The notes beneath the pieces are model-generated. The model did not search any database. It had not been told where the DNA came from and saw only the letters and a list, made by a program, of their open reading frames with translations. 64,000 nt of DNA from positions 124,001 through 188,000 of the forward strand of contig NZ_JANLNW010000052.1 in NCBI RefSeq assembly GCF_025465945.1, given 5' to 3'. Below, one piece after another: positions 45,373 through 54,452 of this stretch. The translations under genes and the position numbers were made by a program. Numbering within the stretch: the stretch's first letter is position 1; the number at the start of each line of letters is the position of its first letter. The stretch comes from Pseudomonas sp. 6D_7.1_Bac1 (GTDB lineage: Bacteria > Pseudomonadota > Gammaproteobacteria > Pseudomonadales > Pseudomonadaceae).

Positions 45373-45849
45373 ATGCCTGTCACCTTGGCTCCAATGGATA
45401 ACGCGGACTTTGTTACGTTCGCCGAAAGAGCCGTTGCTGAATATGGCGATGGCATGGTCGCGGCGGGCGAATGGGCTCAGGAAGAAGCGTTGCAAAAGGC
45501 ACGAAATGTCTTCGAGCAATTGTTGCCGCAAGGGCGATTGACTGAAAAAAACCAACTCTGGGTGATCAAGGCTCAAGGGCGTCGTATTGGCGAGTTGTGG
45601 ATCGCCGAACGACACGCCGGTGTCGGCAAGATCGCTTTCATTCTGGATATTTACATTGCCCCCGGAGAGCGCCGCCTGGGTTATGCAAAACAGTCACTGC
45701 AGGCCCTTGAATCATGGGCTCGCCAGGTGGGATGCGAGGAAGTGCGACTGCATGTCTTTGGTCGCAACGGTGCGGCGCGTCGTCTTTATGAAGAATCAGG
45801 TTATGGCATTGCCAGTCTGACGATGGCGAAGCCGTTGCCGCCTGCCTAA
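45373..45849 (+). CDS. GNAT-family N-acetyltransferase in the RiPP-like locus
   Basis: 158-residue acetyltransferase. The acetyl-CoA motif A region is IAFILDIYIAPGERRLGYAKQSLQALE, followed by EEVRLHVFGRNGAARRLYEESGYG, the motif B form of GNATs. Only 14 bases separate it from the HExxH gene. Within this locus it may acylate the peptide (N-terminus, Lys or Arg after leader removal) or confer self-protection; neither is shown. RimI/RimJ-like function is the alternative. Confidence 0.78.
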   Translation: MPVTLAPMDNADFVTFAERAVAEYGDGMVAAGEWAQEEALQKARNVFEQLLPQGRLTEKNQLWVIKAQGRRIGELWIAERHAGVGKIAFILDIYIAPGERRLGYAKQSLQALESWARQVGCEEVRLHVFGRNGAARRLYEESGYGIASLTMAKPLPPA

Positions 45850-45863
45850 GGGAAGGTTGAAAA

Positions 45864-47024
45864 ATGGACATCGGAAACAGTTGTCTGCGTGAGCTATCCG
45901 TCGACGATTTATTTCAGGGCACGACATTCTTGCCGGATGCGGAGATTTCACGATTTGAAGTGTTGCTGGAGCGAGTCAGTCGAAATCGCTACACGGGCTT
46001 TGTTGCGCTGTACACCGAACTTTTTCAACTGTTTCCTCAAGCTCCGCATTTGGCGGAGTTTTTCGAACAGGCGTTTAATCTTATCGTGCCGCCGACCCGC
46101 GAGCAGCGTTTGATTATGAATGATCCGGTGTTTCAAGTGTGGAGTGTATTGGCCGCTCATTATGCCAATCTGGTCATAACGAAAAAAACGGCAGATACGG
46201 ATGCGTTAGAAAAAATGCTGATCGAGTTTCCTCAAATGTTGATACGCGTGAAAACAACCGACAGTGCTCGCACGAACGATTATTGTCCCCCTGTCTATCG
46301 GTTTGATGTCGATCCGCTGGTAGCGATAGTGGCACCGCCTAGTTATGAGTTTCCGAAAGATGAAGCGACCCGCAAACAATTGGAACGTAACGGTCATTCC
46401 GTGCATTTCTTTTGCGATGTGGTGAATATTGCCTTGTTGCGGATAGAGCACACGTGGCCCGCCTGCCGCGAACAGTTTAGAAAACTGGTCAAGTCTATTT
46501 GTTATTTGCCCGACGGTTCATTTCGAAGCTGCTCGGCTTCGCGCTTCACCGGGATCATCCTCATATCGAACCGGGATGATTCGATACTCGATCTGGAAGA
46601 GTCGCTGGTGCATGAGGCCACTCATCAGTTGCTCTATAACATTGTCGAAGTGTGCCCGGTCGTCAAGGAAGAGGCCTCGCGCGAGGCGTTGTTCACCTTG
46701 CCGTGGTCGGGGCAGAAGCGTGATTTCTATGGCTATTTCCATGCGTTTTTCGTGTACGTCGCGTTGGTCAAATACCTGGGGAGGATTCGCTCGCGCTCGT
46801 CCCATGAACTGCAACGGGCACAAAACCGTCTGGTGTTCATTCTGCAAGGCTTGATCAAGGCGTTGCCGGATTTCGAAGCCAGCGCTGATTTCACCCCTCA
46901 AGGACGCCAGCTTATGGAAAACCTGGCCAAAGAGGTCAGGGCCCTGGAAAGTCAACACGCCGGGTTGTTGGCGATATCGGGGACCGCGGCTGGGTCCGAA
47001 CGCTTGCTGGGCCTGACCGCTTGA
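45864..47024 (+). CDS. HExxH-motif putative peptide beta-hydroxylase
   Basis: 386 residues. The only strong motif is SLVHEATHQLLYN (H250-E251, H254), with a further histidine in YGYFHAFFVY (H293). Although HExxH normally marks zinc peptidases, RiPP-associated proteins of this form are now assigned as Fe/alpha-ketoglutarate-dependent peptide beta-hydroxylases, and this gene's size, motif spacing and setting match that group by eye. No signal peptide. GGAAGG precedes the start, and the next gene begins 16 bases after the stop. A protease for leader removal remains possible. Confidence 0.7.
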   Translation: MDIGNSCLRELSVDDLFQGTTFLPDAEISRFEVLLERVSRNRYTGFVALYTELFQLFPQAPHLAEFFEQAFNLIVPPTREQRLIMNDPVFQVWSVLAAHYANLVITKKTADTDALEKMLIEFPQMLIRVKTTDSARTNDYCPPVYRFDVDPLVAIVAPPSYEFPKDEATRKQLERNGHSVHFFCDVVNIALLRIEHTWPACREQFRKLVKSICYLPDGSFRSCSASRFTGIILISNRDDSILDLEESLVHEATHQLLYNIVEVCPVVKEEASREALFTLPWSGQKRDFYGYFHAFFVYVALVKYLGRIRSRSSHELQRAQNRLVFILQGLIKALPDFEASADFTPQGRQLMENLAKEVRALESQHAGLLAISGTAAGSERLLGLTA

Positions 47025-47040
47025 TGCCAGGGAGGCGAAC

Positions 47041-49014
47041 ATGACGATGTTTGATGCTTCGCAATTTCCAGAGGCAGGAGTAGGGCTGGAATACCATTTG
47101 CCACGGCACTGTCCTATAGATGACCCGTCTGGGGATGGAGTCGACCAGACCCTCGAAAGAATTCTCGCTGAGGGTTTGCCGTACTTCGATTACGTCGAGT
47201 TTCAGCCGACGCACTGCATTCTGGAGCCGCGTCTACTTGAACTCGCTGCCCGAGTACCCAGCTTGCTGCATTCTTCCAGTTTGTCCCTGGGCAGCGTGGG
47301 TATCGCGATGGACCGCGAGTTTTTGCACATGACTCGGCGTTTGTGCGAAAAAACCCGCTCGCCCTGGCTGGCCGAGCATATTTCCTGGTCGCGGTTCCAC
47401 GGTGGCGACACTCAGCATTTCATTCTGCCGACACTGGCCCAAGAGGTGGCTGACACCGTGGTGGCCAATGCCATTGAACTGCGTGAACTCACGGCAACGC
47501 TGCTGGTGCTGGAAAACGCACCGCGGTTGTTTTCGTTGCACGACGCACACGAGCAATCCGAAGGCGAGTTCATCTCCCGTGTGGTGGAGCGAAGCGGCGC
47601 GGGCTTTCTGCTGGACCTCGATAGCGCGATCACGACTGCCAGAACCCTGGGTTACGACCTGAACGACTACTTGGGCTCGTTGCCGCTGGACCGGCTGATT
47701 GAAATACATATCGGCGATCCGCGGCGGGATTGGGACATTTTGCGTCAGTTGCTTGCCTCCTCACCGGTGAAAGCGATCACCCTGGAGTGGGATATTTCCC
47801 GCAAAACCGATGACGCAGAACTGCTGACGTTGATCACGGCCATCAAGTCCCTTCGACCCAAAGCCATGTTCTGGCAGGGCTGTGATCGGCAGGAGCCGCA
47901 AACGCAACTCGAGCAGGGGGCGCACACCCTGTTGAAACTCAGGGAGAACACTTGGCTGAGCGTCGGCTCGGCGTCGTTTTTTATCCGGGATCGACAGTGG
48001 GACCTGAGTCTGGAATTTGGTGTGACGTTTCTGCCGTTGCTGCGCCATTTCCTGAGTCCCCAGACGCTGGGCAGTGCCTTGTTGCTGCCGGGTGTTTTGC
48101 AGAGTCCTGAGCAGGACGACAACCTGGCGTTCCTGCGGGAGCTGATTAGCCACGGTGTCCTGCTGCCCGTCGAGAATCCATCGGCCACTGCCACACCCGA
48201 TGAGCGTCATCACCCGATTAGCCTTTGGGCCCATTGGGACGCGGCGCTGGAGTTTTACCTGAGCACCCGGACCGGGTCGCACACGCCCTACATCAGCGTC
48301 AGCGATCTGGAAACGGAGCTTGAGCAAAAGGCCTCGGCGCAACGTCAGCCGTCGGCGTTCAAGGACTATTTCTCCCATCCGTTCATTGCCCTGGAAAACC
48401 CGCTGCGGGTGCCTTCCTGCACGATCGCTCAAGCGACGTTGCTCGATTCGCTGTGCAATCGCCGCACATCGCGAGCCTTCAGTGATCAGCCGTTGAGTTC
48501 GGCGCAGCTGTCTGTGTTGCTCTACTACACCTGGGGCGCGACCGTCATGGAGCAGAATCGCATGGGCGACTACTTCCTGAAGAAAACCTCACCGGCCGGC
48601 GGTTCGCTGCAGGGCACTGAGGTCTATGCGGTGCTGATGAATGTGCAAGGTTTCGAGCGCGGTCTTTACCACTACTCGGTCCGCCGCCATGGGCTTGAAC
48701 TGCTTTCCCGGGAAGATCCGCGAGCCTGGATCAGCGAGGCCTGTGGCGAGCAGCCGTGGATCAAGGACGCGGCGGCGGTGTTTGTTTCCACGGCGCGGGT
48801 CGAACGGATGGCCTGGAAATACGAGTTCAGCCGGGCACTGCGGGTGGCGTTGATGGATGCGGGGCATCTGAGTCAGACCTTTTCACTGGTGGCCACCGCC
48901 CTGGGCCTGGGCTGTTTCACCACTGCGGCATTACGCGATGAACTGTTCGAAAACCGGCTGGGACTCAACTATCTGGAGGAGCCGGTGTTTCTGGTCAATG
49001 GGGTTGGGGGGTGA
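47041..49014 (+). CDS. DUF692/MNIO–SagB-type dehydrogenase fusion
   Basis: 657 residues with two enzyme domains. Residues ~12-275 are a DUF692 multinuclear iron oxidase: GVGLEYH (13-19), HSSSLSLGS (77-85), AEHISWSRF (111-119), LENAPRLF (157-164), LLDLDSA (190-196), EIHIG (221-225) and EWD (249-251). Residues ~300-430 look like a helical winged-helix linker as in SagB proteins. Residues ~440-657 are a SagB/nitroreductase-type flavin domain: RRTSRAFSD (474-482), SPAGGSLQGTEVY (517-529), GLYHYS (541-546), DAGHLSQTFSLVATALGLG (606-624). MNIOs modify peptide side chains oxidatively; SagB-type enzymes dehydrogenate peptide rings. GGGAGG precedes the start. No cyclodehydratase (YcaO) is nearby. Confidence 0.85.
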   Translation: MTMFDASQFPEAGVGLEYHLPRHCPIDDPSGDGVDQTLERILAEGLPYFDYVEFQPTHCILEPRLLELAARVPSLLHSSSLSLGSVGIAMDREFLHMTRRLCEKTRSPWLAEHISWSRFHGGDTQHFILPTLAQEVADTVVANAIELRELTATLLVLENAPRLFSLHDAHEQSEGEFISRVVERSGAGFLLDLDSAITTARTLGYDLNDYLGSLPLDRLIEIHIGDPRRDWDILRQLLASSPVKAITLEWDISRKTDDAELLTLITAIKSLRPKAMFWQGCDRQEPQTQLEQGAHTLLKLRENTWLSVGSASFFIRDRQWDLSLEFGVTFLPLLRHFLSPQTLGSALLLPGVLQSPEQDDNLAFLRELISHGVLLPVENPSATATPDERHHPISLWAHWDAALEFYLSTRTGSHTPYISVSDLETELEQKASAQRQPSAFKDYFSHPFIALENPLRVPSCTIAQATLLDSLCNRRTSRAFSDQPLSSAQLSVLLYYTWGATVMEQNRMGDYFLKKTSPAGGSLQGTEVYAVLMNVQGFERGLYHYSVRRHGLELLSREDPRAWISEACGEQPWIKDAAAVFVSTARVERMAWKYEFSRALRVALMDAGHLSQTFSLVATALGLGCFTTAALRDELFENRLGLNYLEEPVFLVNGVGG

Positions 49015-49091
49015 GGCGTTCTGTCAGTTGAAATTGGCCCCCCTAAAAACCGGTGATGAAGGCAATGCCGGTCAGTTAAGCCGTAACGCGA

Positions 49092-49243
49092 CCCGTAGCA
49101 GCTGTCGAGCTCGCGAGGCTGCGTTCGGCCGCGAAGCGGTCGTAAAATCAAGCAACACGTTTCTTTCAGACGAACCGCGTGTACAGGATTTGCGAGGACT
49201 TCGTCCTCGAACGCAGCCTCGCGGGCTCGGCAGCTGCTACGGG
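49092..49243. repeat. Large inverted repeat (GTAGCAGCTG family)
   Basis: CCCGTAGCAGCTGTCGAGCT at 49092 and AGCTGCTACGGG ending at 49243 are inverted, including GCGAGGCTGCGTTCG / CGAACGCAGCCTCGC. Each arm carries a smaller internal palindrome. It fills the gap after the MNIO-SagB gene, 298 bases in all, and may terminate that transcript. Confidence 0.8.
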
Positions 49244-49312
49244 TGTTTAAGCTTGCCCATACATTTCGTTTAGTAGCGCAATGGTTGCAGCCCTACTTAC
49301 GGATGACCCCCA

Positions 49313-49684
49313 ATGTTCAAACCTACGCCAAATCCTCCAGAAACCGACCCGGTTTCCCCCTACGCCTCTCTCGATTCAAAAGAGCTACACGCCGCCGCGC
49401 ACCGCGCGCTCGACCATTACCTGGTGCTGCCCGAGACCAAGCAATTGTTAGCCGACCGACGCCCCGGCTGCATTTTCGTGATCGCCCCCGACGTCGAAAG
49501 CGAAACCCTGCTGGCCCACGCCTGCGAGACCCTCGCCTCGGTCAATGTCATGGCCAGCGATCTGGCGTTTGAACTCGAAGGGCCCAAGCGCAATACCGCG
49601 CTGGCGATTCAGCAGATGATTTCTCTGGCCGAGTTGGCGGTGAATCGAGCGCTGGATCACCTCGATCCACCTGAACCGACGTAG
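49313..49684 (+). CDS. DUF6124 family protein
   Basis: 123 residues. The pattern is that of DUF6124: MFKPTPNPPETDPVSPYASL, a central CIFVIAPDVESETLLAHACE, and a helical C-terminus (ALAIQQMISLAELAVNRALD). The family is common in Pseudomonas, often in several copies, with no known function. Soluble, no signal peptide. It stands between two REP-type repeats and is not linked to the RiPP-like genes. Confidence 0.75.
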   Translation: MFKPTPNPPETDPVSPYASLDSKELHAAAHRALDHYLVLPETKQLLADRRPGCIFVIAPDVESETLLAHACETLASVNVMASDLAFELEGPKRNTALAIQQMISLAELAVNRALDHLDPPEPT

Positions 49685-49754
49685 GAGCTGGCGCAGCCTG
49701 CGATCTTTTGATCTTTGCTTTTAAAAACAAAATCAAAAGATCGCAGGCTCCTAC
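49681..49754. repeat. REP pair (GTAGGAGC family)
   Basis: GTAGGAGCTGGCGCAGCCTG with CGATCTTTTGAT, then ATCAAAAGATCGCAGGCTCC at about 49731. Inverted arms with a short A+T-rich loop that can also act as a terminator of the DUF6124 gene. Confidence 0.85.
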
Positions 49755-49767
49755 GCGGGACACAGTC

Positions 49768-49804
49768 CAAAAAAAAGCCCACCAAATGGTGGGCTTCGTT
49801 TTTG
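49768..49804 (-). terminator. Terminator after ttgC
   Basis: AAAAAAAGCCCACCA / TGGTGGGCTTCGTTTTT hairpin. Read on the minus strand it lies 24 bases after the ttgC stop and ends in a T run. Confidence 0.85.
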
Positions 49805-49827
49805 CGGGTGTTGTTAGAACATTGTTA

Positions 49828-51288
49828 TCAGAACATCTTCAGCTTCGGTGCTTCTTCTTTAACCGGCTCGTTCTTCGCGGTCTGCGCGTTCCAGCCGCCA
49901 CCCAGTGCCTTGTACAGGTTCACTTCGCTGACCAGTTGCGACAGGCGGTCGGTGATCAGTGATTGCTGCGCGCTGAACAACTGACGCTGGGCGTCGAGGA
50001 AGGTCAGGTTGCTGTCGACACCGATGCGGTAGCGACGCTCGGCCAGGCGGTAGTAATTCTGGTTGGCGGCAACCAGATCACGCTGGGCCTGCAACTGTTC
50101 GTTGAAGGTCAGGCGTGCGGCGAGGCCGTCGGAGACTTCCTGGAAGGCGGTCTGAATCGACTTCTCGTACTGCGCGATGGTGATGTCTTTCTGGATTTTC
50201 GAGTAATCCAGGCTGGCGCTCAGGGCGCCGGCATTGAAGATCGGCAGGTTGATTTGTGGCTGGAACAGCCAGGTTCCCGACCCCCCCTTGAACAGACCGG
50301 AGAGGTCCGGGCTCAGGGTGCCGGCATTGGCGGTGAGGCTGATGCTCGGGAAGAACGCTGCCCGTGCCGCGCCGATGTTGGCGTTGGCGGCCTTGAGCTT
50401 GTGTTCGGCTTCAAGGATGTCCGGGCGACGTTGCAGCAGGTCGGAAGGCAGACCGGCCGGCACATCGCTGAGCAGGTCGTCCGACAACGGTTGGCCGGTT
50501 GCCAGGTTGGCCGGCACACCGGTGCCCAACAGCAGCGCCAGGCCGTTTTCATCCTGGGCAACCAGGCGCGTGTATCTCGCCTGTTGTACCCGGGCGGTCT
50601 CCACGGCCGTACGCGACTGGCTCAGGTCCAGCGCCGAGGCCACGCCGACTTCGTTGCTACGGGCGGTGAGCCGGTAGCTTTCTTCGAAGGTGGCCAGGGT
50701 GTCCTGGGACAGTTTCAGCAGTTCCTTGTCGGCCTGCCAGGTCAGGTAGGCATTGGCCACGCTGGCCACCAGGCTGATCTGGGTGCTGCGGCGTGCTTCT
50801 TCAGTGGCGAAGTACGATTGCAGCGCTTGTTCGTTCAGGCTGCGAACACGACCAAACAGGTCGAGTTCATACGCGCTGACGCCCACAGTAGCCGAGTAGG
50901 TGCTGGTGATGGTTTCCTGGCCTGTTTGCGACAAGCGTGCAGGAACCCGCTGACGGCTGCTGCTGCCGGTCGCCGAGACGGCCGGGAACAGGTCGGCGCG
51001 CGAGATGCGGTATTGAGCCGCAAAGGCGTCGATGTTCAGCGCCGCGACACGCAGGTCGCGGTTGTTTTCCAGAGCGGTCTGGATCAGCTGCTGCAGCGCC
51101 GGGTCATGGAAAAACTGCTTCCAGCCTTGTTCGGCGGCGGCCTGGCTCGCGGCCTGGGCCGGCGAGTACGCTGGACCTTGTGGGTATTGCGGCGCAATCG
51201 GCGCTGCAGGCTGCTGATAATCCGGTATCAGCGAGCAGCCACCGAGCACGAACGCGGCGATGGCTAGGGAGAGTAGCGACTTGCTCAT
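49828..51288 (-). CDS. ttgC: Outer-membrane efflux channel lipoprotein (OprM/TtgC type)
   Basis: 486 residues, TolC-like outer-membrane factor. The signal peptide ends in LGGCSL (C18), so it is a lipoprotein. Two OEP repeats follow with the family segments [20 protein letters not shown] and [20 protein letters not shown]. It completes the tripartite pump with TtgA and TtgB, and its start overlaps the ttgB stop by four bases. The OprM-like length and setting support TtgC over other TolC proteins. Confidence 0.92.
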   Translation of the reverse strand: MSKSLLSLAIAAFVLGGCSLIPDYQQPAAPIAPQYPQGPAYSPAQAASQAAAEQGWKQFFHDPALQQLIQTALENNRDLRVAALNIDAFAAQYRISRADLFPAVSATGSSSRQRVPARLSQTGQETITSTYSATVGVSAYELDLFGRVRSLNEQALQSYFATEEARRSTQISLVASVANAYLTWQADKELLKLSQDTLATFEESYRLTARSNEVGVASALDLSQSRTAVETARVQQARYTRLVAQDENGLALLLGTGVPANLATGQPLSDDLLSDVPAGLPSDLLQRRPDILEAEHKLKAANANIGAARAAFFPSISLTANAGTLSPDLSGLFKGGSGTWLFQPQINLPIFNAGALSASLDYSKIQKDITIAQYEKSIQTAFQEVSDGLAARLTFNEQLQAQRDLVAANQNYYRLAERRYRIGVDSNLTFLDAQRQLFSAQQSLITDRLSQLVSEVNLYKALGGGWNAQTAKNEPVKEEAPKLKMF

Positions 51289-54200
51289 TGGCCAGCCTCT
51301 TGAGGAGTTACAATAGCGTCGTCCTGGTCCGCAGTTTTGCGTTGACCCATCGACGACACGGTGACAAAGAACAGTGGGACCCAGAAGATCGCCAGAACCG
51401 TGGCCGTCAGCATACCGCCGATTACCCCGGTACCGATCGCATGCTGGCTACCCGAACCTGCGCCGGTGGAGATGGCCAGTGGTACCACACCGAGGACGAA
51501 GGCCAGCGAGGTCATGATGATCGGTCGCAGACGCATCCGGCAGGCTTCGATGGCTGCCTCCGTCAGGCTGTGTCCCTGTTCATGCAGCGCCTTGGCGAAC
51601 TCGACGATCAGAATGGCGTTTTTCGATGCCAGACCGATGGTCGTCAACAGGCCCACCTGGAAGTACACGTCGTTGGACAGACCACGCAGGCTGGTGGCGA
51701 GCAGGGCACCGATGATCCCCAGCGGCACCACCAACATCACCGCAATCGGAATCGACCAGCTTTCGTACAGCGCTGCCAGGCAGAGGAAGACCATCAGCAA
51801 CGACAATGCGTACAGCGCAGGTGCTTGCGAGCCGGACAGACGCTCCTCATACGACAGACCGGTCCAGGAAATACCGACACCGGCCGGAAGTTTCTGGGCC
51901 AGGGCTTCGACTTCGGCCATGGCCTCACCGGTACTGTAACCAGGCGCCGGGGCACCGAGGATTTCCATCGCCTCTACGCCGTTGTAACGCGCCAGCTTCG
52001 GCGAGCCGTAGACCCACTCGCCCCTGGCGAATGCGGAGAACGGAACCATGGTGCCCTGGCTGTTGCGTACGTACCATTTCTTCAGGTCTTCAGGGCTCAT
52101 ACGAGCACCCGGCTGGCCTTGTACGTAAACCTTTTTCACTCGACCACGGTCGATGAAGTCGTTGACATAGCTACTGCCCAACGCGATCGACAGGGTGTTG
52201 TTGATGTCGGTCATCGTGATGCCCAGCGCACTGGCCTTTTCATCATCGATTTCCAGCTGGTATTGGGGTTCATCGTTCAGGCCGTTCGGACGCACCTGCG
52301 ACAGCACCTTGCTCTGCGCCGCCATGCCGAGGAACTGGTTACGTGCGGCCATCAACTTGTCGTGACCGATGCCGGCGCGGTCCTGCAGGAACACGTCGAA
52401 ACCGGTGGCGTTACCCAGTTCCAGTACCGCTGGTGGCGCGAACGCGAACACCATGGCGTCACGGAAGGTGAAGAAGTGCCGTTGGGCACGGGCAGCCACA
52501 TTGAACACGCTATTGTCGGCGTTCCGTTGGTCCCATGGCTTGAGCATGATGAACGCCAGGCCCGAGCTCTGGCCACGGCCTGCGAAGTTGAAGCCGTTCA
52601 CGGTAAACACCGAGGCCACCGCATCACCTTCACCGCCATCCTTGCCGGGGCGCAGCAGGAATTCGCGCATCTCGTCCACGACCACTTGCGTACGCTGAGC
52701 GCTGGAGCCTGCCGGGGTCTGGACCTGGGCAAACAGTACGCCCTGGTCTTCTTCCGGAAGGAACGCCGTTGGGATACGGGTGAACAGCCAGATCATGCCG
52801 ACCACGATGATGACGTAGGCCAGCAGGTACGGCGCCTTGTGCTTGAGTATGTTGCCGACACCGCGCTCGTAGCTTTTGACGCTACGGTCGAAGTTGCGGT
52901 TGAACCAGCCGAAGAAGCCGCGTTTCGGAACGCCGTGCTCGCCTTTCGGAATCGCCTTGAGCATGGTGGCGCAGAGCGCGGGGGTGAAGATCAAGGCGAC
53001 CATGACCGACAGCGCCATGGCCGAAACGATGGTGATGGAGAACTGCTTGTAGATCACCCCGGTCGAACCGCTGAAGAACGCCATCGGCAGCAGTACCGCC
53101 GACAGAACCAGAGCGATACCGACCAGCGCACCCTGGATCTGGCCCATGGATTTCTTGGTGGCTTCCTTGGGCGACAGTCCTTCTTCGCTCATCACCCGTT
53201 CGACGTTTTCCACCACGACGATGGCATCGTCCACCAGCAAGCCGATGGCGAGCACCATACCGAACATGGTCAGGGTGTTGATGCTGAAACCGAACGCCGC
53301 GAGGATCCCGAACGTACCCAGCAGAACCACCGGCACGGTCATGGTGGTGATGACTGTGGCGCGGAAGTTTTGCAGGAACAGGAACATCACCAGGAACACC
53401 AGCACGATCGCTTCGACCAGGGTTTCAACCACGCCCTTGATCGACTCGGTCACCACTGGCGTGGTGTCGTACGGGAACACCACTTCCATCCCTTCCGGGA
53501 AGAATGGCTTGAGGTCGTTGATGGTCTTGCGCAGGGCTTTGGCGGTGTCGAGGGCGTTGGCACCGTTGGCCAGTTTTACCGCAAGACCGGACGCCGGGCT
53601 GCCGTTGAACTGAGCGCTGATGCTGTAGTTCTCTCCACCCAGGCCAACATCGGCGACGTCTTTCAGGCGAACCTGCGAGCCGTCCTTGTTGACTCGAAGC
53701 AGGATTTCCTTGAACTGCTCGGCCGTCTGCAAGCGGGTTTTGCCGATAATCGTGGCGTTCAGCTGCGTACCAGCCAGGGCGGGCAGGCCGCCGAGTTGAC
53801 CCGAGGAGACCTGAATATTTTGTGCAGCAATGGCGGCTTTGACATCGACCGGGGTCAGGTTGAAGTTGTTCAACTTGGCCGGGTCGAGCCAGATACGCAT
53901 GGCGTACTGGGCACCGAACACCTGGAAGTCACCGACACCGGCCGTGCGCGAGATCGGGTCCTGCATGTTCGAAACGATGTAGTTGGACAGGTCGTCCTTG
54001 GTCATGCTGCCGTCACGCGAGACCACGCCGATGACCATCAGGAAGTTTTTCACGGACTTGGTCACGCGGATACCCTGTTGCTGCACTTCTTGCGGCAGCA
54101 GCGGGGTGGCCAGGTTCAGTTTGTTCTGGACCTGAACCTGCGCGGTGTCGGAGCTGGTGCCCTGCTCGAAGGTCGCGGTAATGGTCATGCTGCCGTCGGA

Positions 54201-54449
54201 GTTACTTTCCGAGGATACATAACGCAGGTTATCGATACCGTTGAGCTGCTGCTCGATCACCTGCACCACGGTGTCCTGCACGGTTTGTGCAGAAGCACCT
54301 GGATAGGTGACGGAGATAGCGATCGCCGGCGGGGCGATGCTCGGGTACTGGTTGATGGGCAATTTGAGGATCGATAGAGCCCCGACCAACATGATCACCA
54401 GGGCAATTACCCAGGCGAAAATCGGACGGTCGATAAAAAATTTCGACAT
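51285..54449 (-). CDS. ttgB: RND multidrug efflux pump inner-membrane transporter (TtgB/MexB type)
   Basis: 1054-residue HAE1-type RND pump, the size of MexB/TtgB. N-terminus [20 protein letters not shown] is characteristic, with the porter-domain motif [17 protein letters not shown]. The proton-relay aspartates are present in transmembrane helix 4 ([19 protein letters not shown]). It exports solvents, antibiotics and other amphiphiles. Located between ttgA (three-base gap) and ttgC (four-base overlap). Confidence 0.95.
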   Translation of the reverse strand: MSKFFIDRPIFAWVIALVIMLVGALSILKLPINQYPSIAPPAIAISVTYPGASAQTVQDTVVQVIEQQLNGIDNLRYVSSESNSDGSMTITATFEQGTSSDTAQVQVQNKLNLATPLLPQEVQQQGIRVTKSVKNFLMVIGVVSRDGSMTKDDLSNYIVSNMQDPISRTAGVGDFQVFGAQYAMRIWLDPAKLNNFNLTPVDVKAAIAAQNIQVSSGQLGGLPALAGTQLNATIIGKTRLQTAEQFKEILLRVNKDGSQVRLKDVADVGLGGENYSISAQFNGSPASGLAVKLANGANALDTAKALRKTINDLKPFFPEGMEVVFPYDTTPVVTESIKGVVETLVEAIVLVFLVMFLFLQNFRATVITTMTVPVVLLGTFGILAAFGFSINTLTMFGMVLAIGLLVDDAIVVVENVERVMSEEGLSPKEATKKSMGQIQGALVGIALVLSAVLLPMAFFSGSTGVIYKQFSITIVSAMALSVMVALIFTPALCATMLKAIPKGEHGVPKRGFFGWFNRNFDRSVKSYERGVGNILKHKAPYLLAYVIIVVGMIWLFTRIPTAFLPEEDQGVLFAQVQTPAGSSAQRTQVVVDEMREFLLRPGKDGGEGDAVASVFTVNGFNFAGRGQSSGLAFIMLKPWDQRNADNSVFNVAARAQRHFFTFRDAMVFAFAPPAVLELGNATGFDVFLQDRAGIGHDKLMAARNQFLGMAAQSKVLSQVRPNGLNDEPQYQLEIDDEKASALGITMTDINNTLSIALGSSYVNDFIDRGRVKKVYVQGQPGARMSPEDLKKWYVRNSQGTMVPFSAFARGEWVYGSPKLARYNGVEAMEILGAPAPGYSTGEAMAEVEALAQKLPAGVGISWTGLSYEERLSGSQAPALYALSLLMVFLCLAALYESWSIPIAVMLVVPLGIIGALLATSLRGLSNDVYFQVGLLTTIGLASKNAILIVEFAKALHEQGHSLTEAAIEACRMRLRPIIMTSLAFVLGVVPLAISTGAGSGSQHAIGTGVIGGMLTATVLAIFWVPLFFVTVSSMGQRKTADQDDAIVTPQEAGQ

Positions 54450-54452
54450 GGT

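Noticed and set aside
47041..49014. Frameshifted pair of separate MNIO and SagB genes
   Set aside because: The frame is continuous for 657 codons with no internal stop, and both domains are intact with a linker, so it is read as a true fusion.
50937..54377. 1146-codon open frame antisense to ttgB and the start of ttgC
   Set aside because: It mirrors the pump genes and gives a low-complexity His/Gln/Arg-rich protein with no fold. The opposite strand encodes an intact RND operon.
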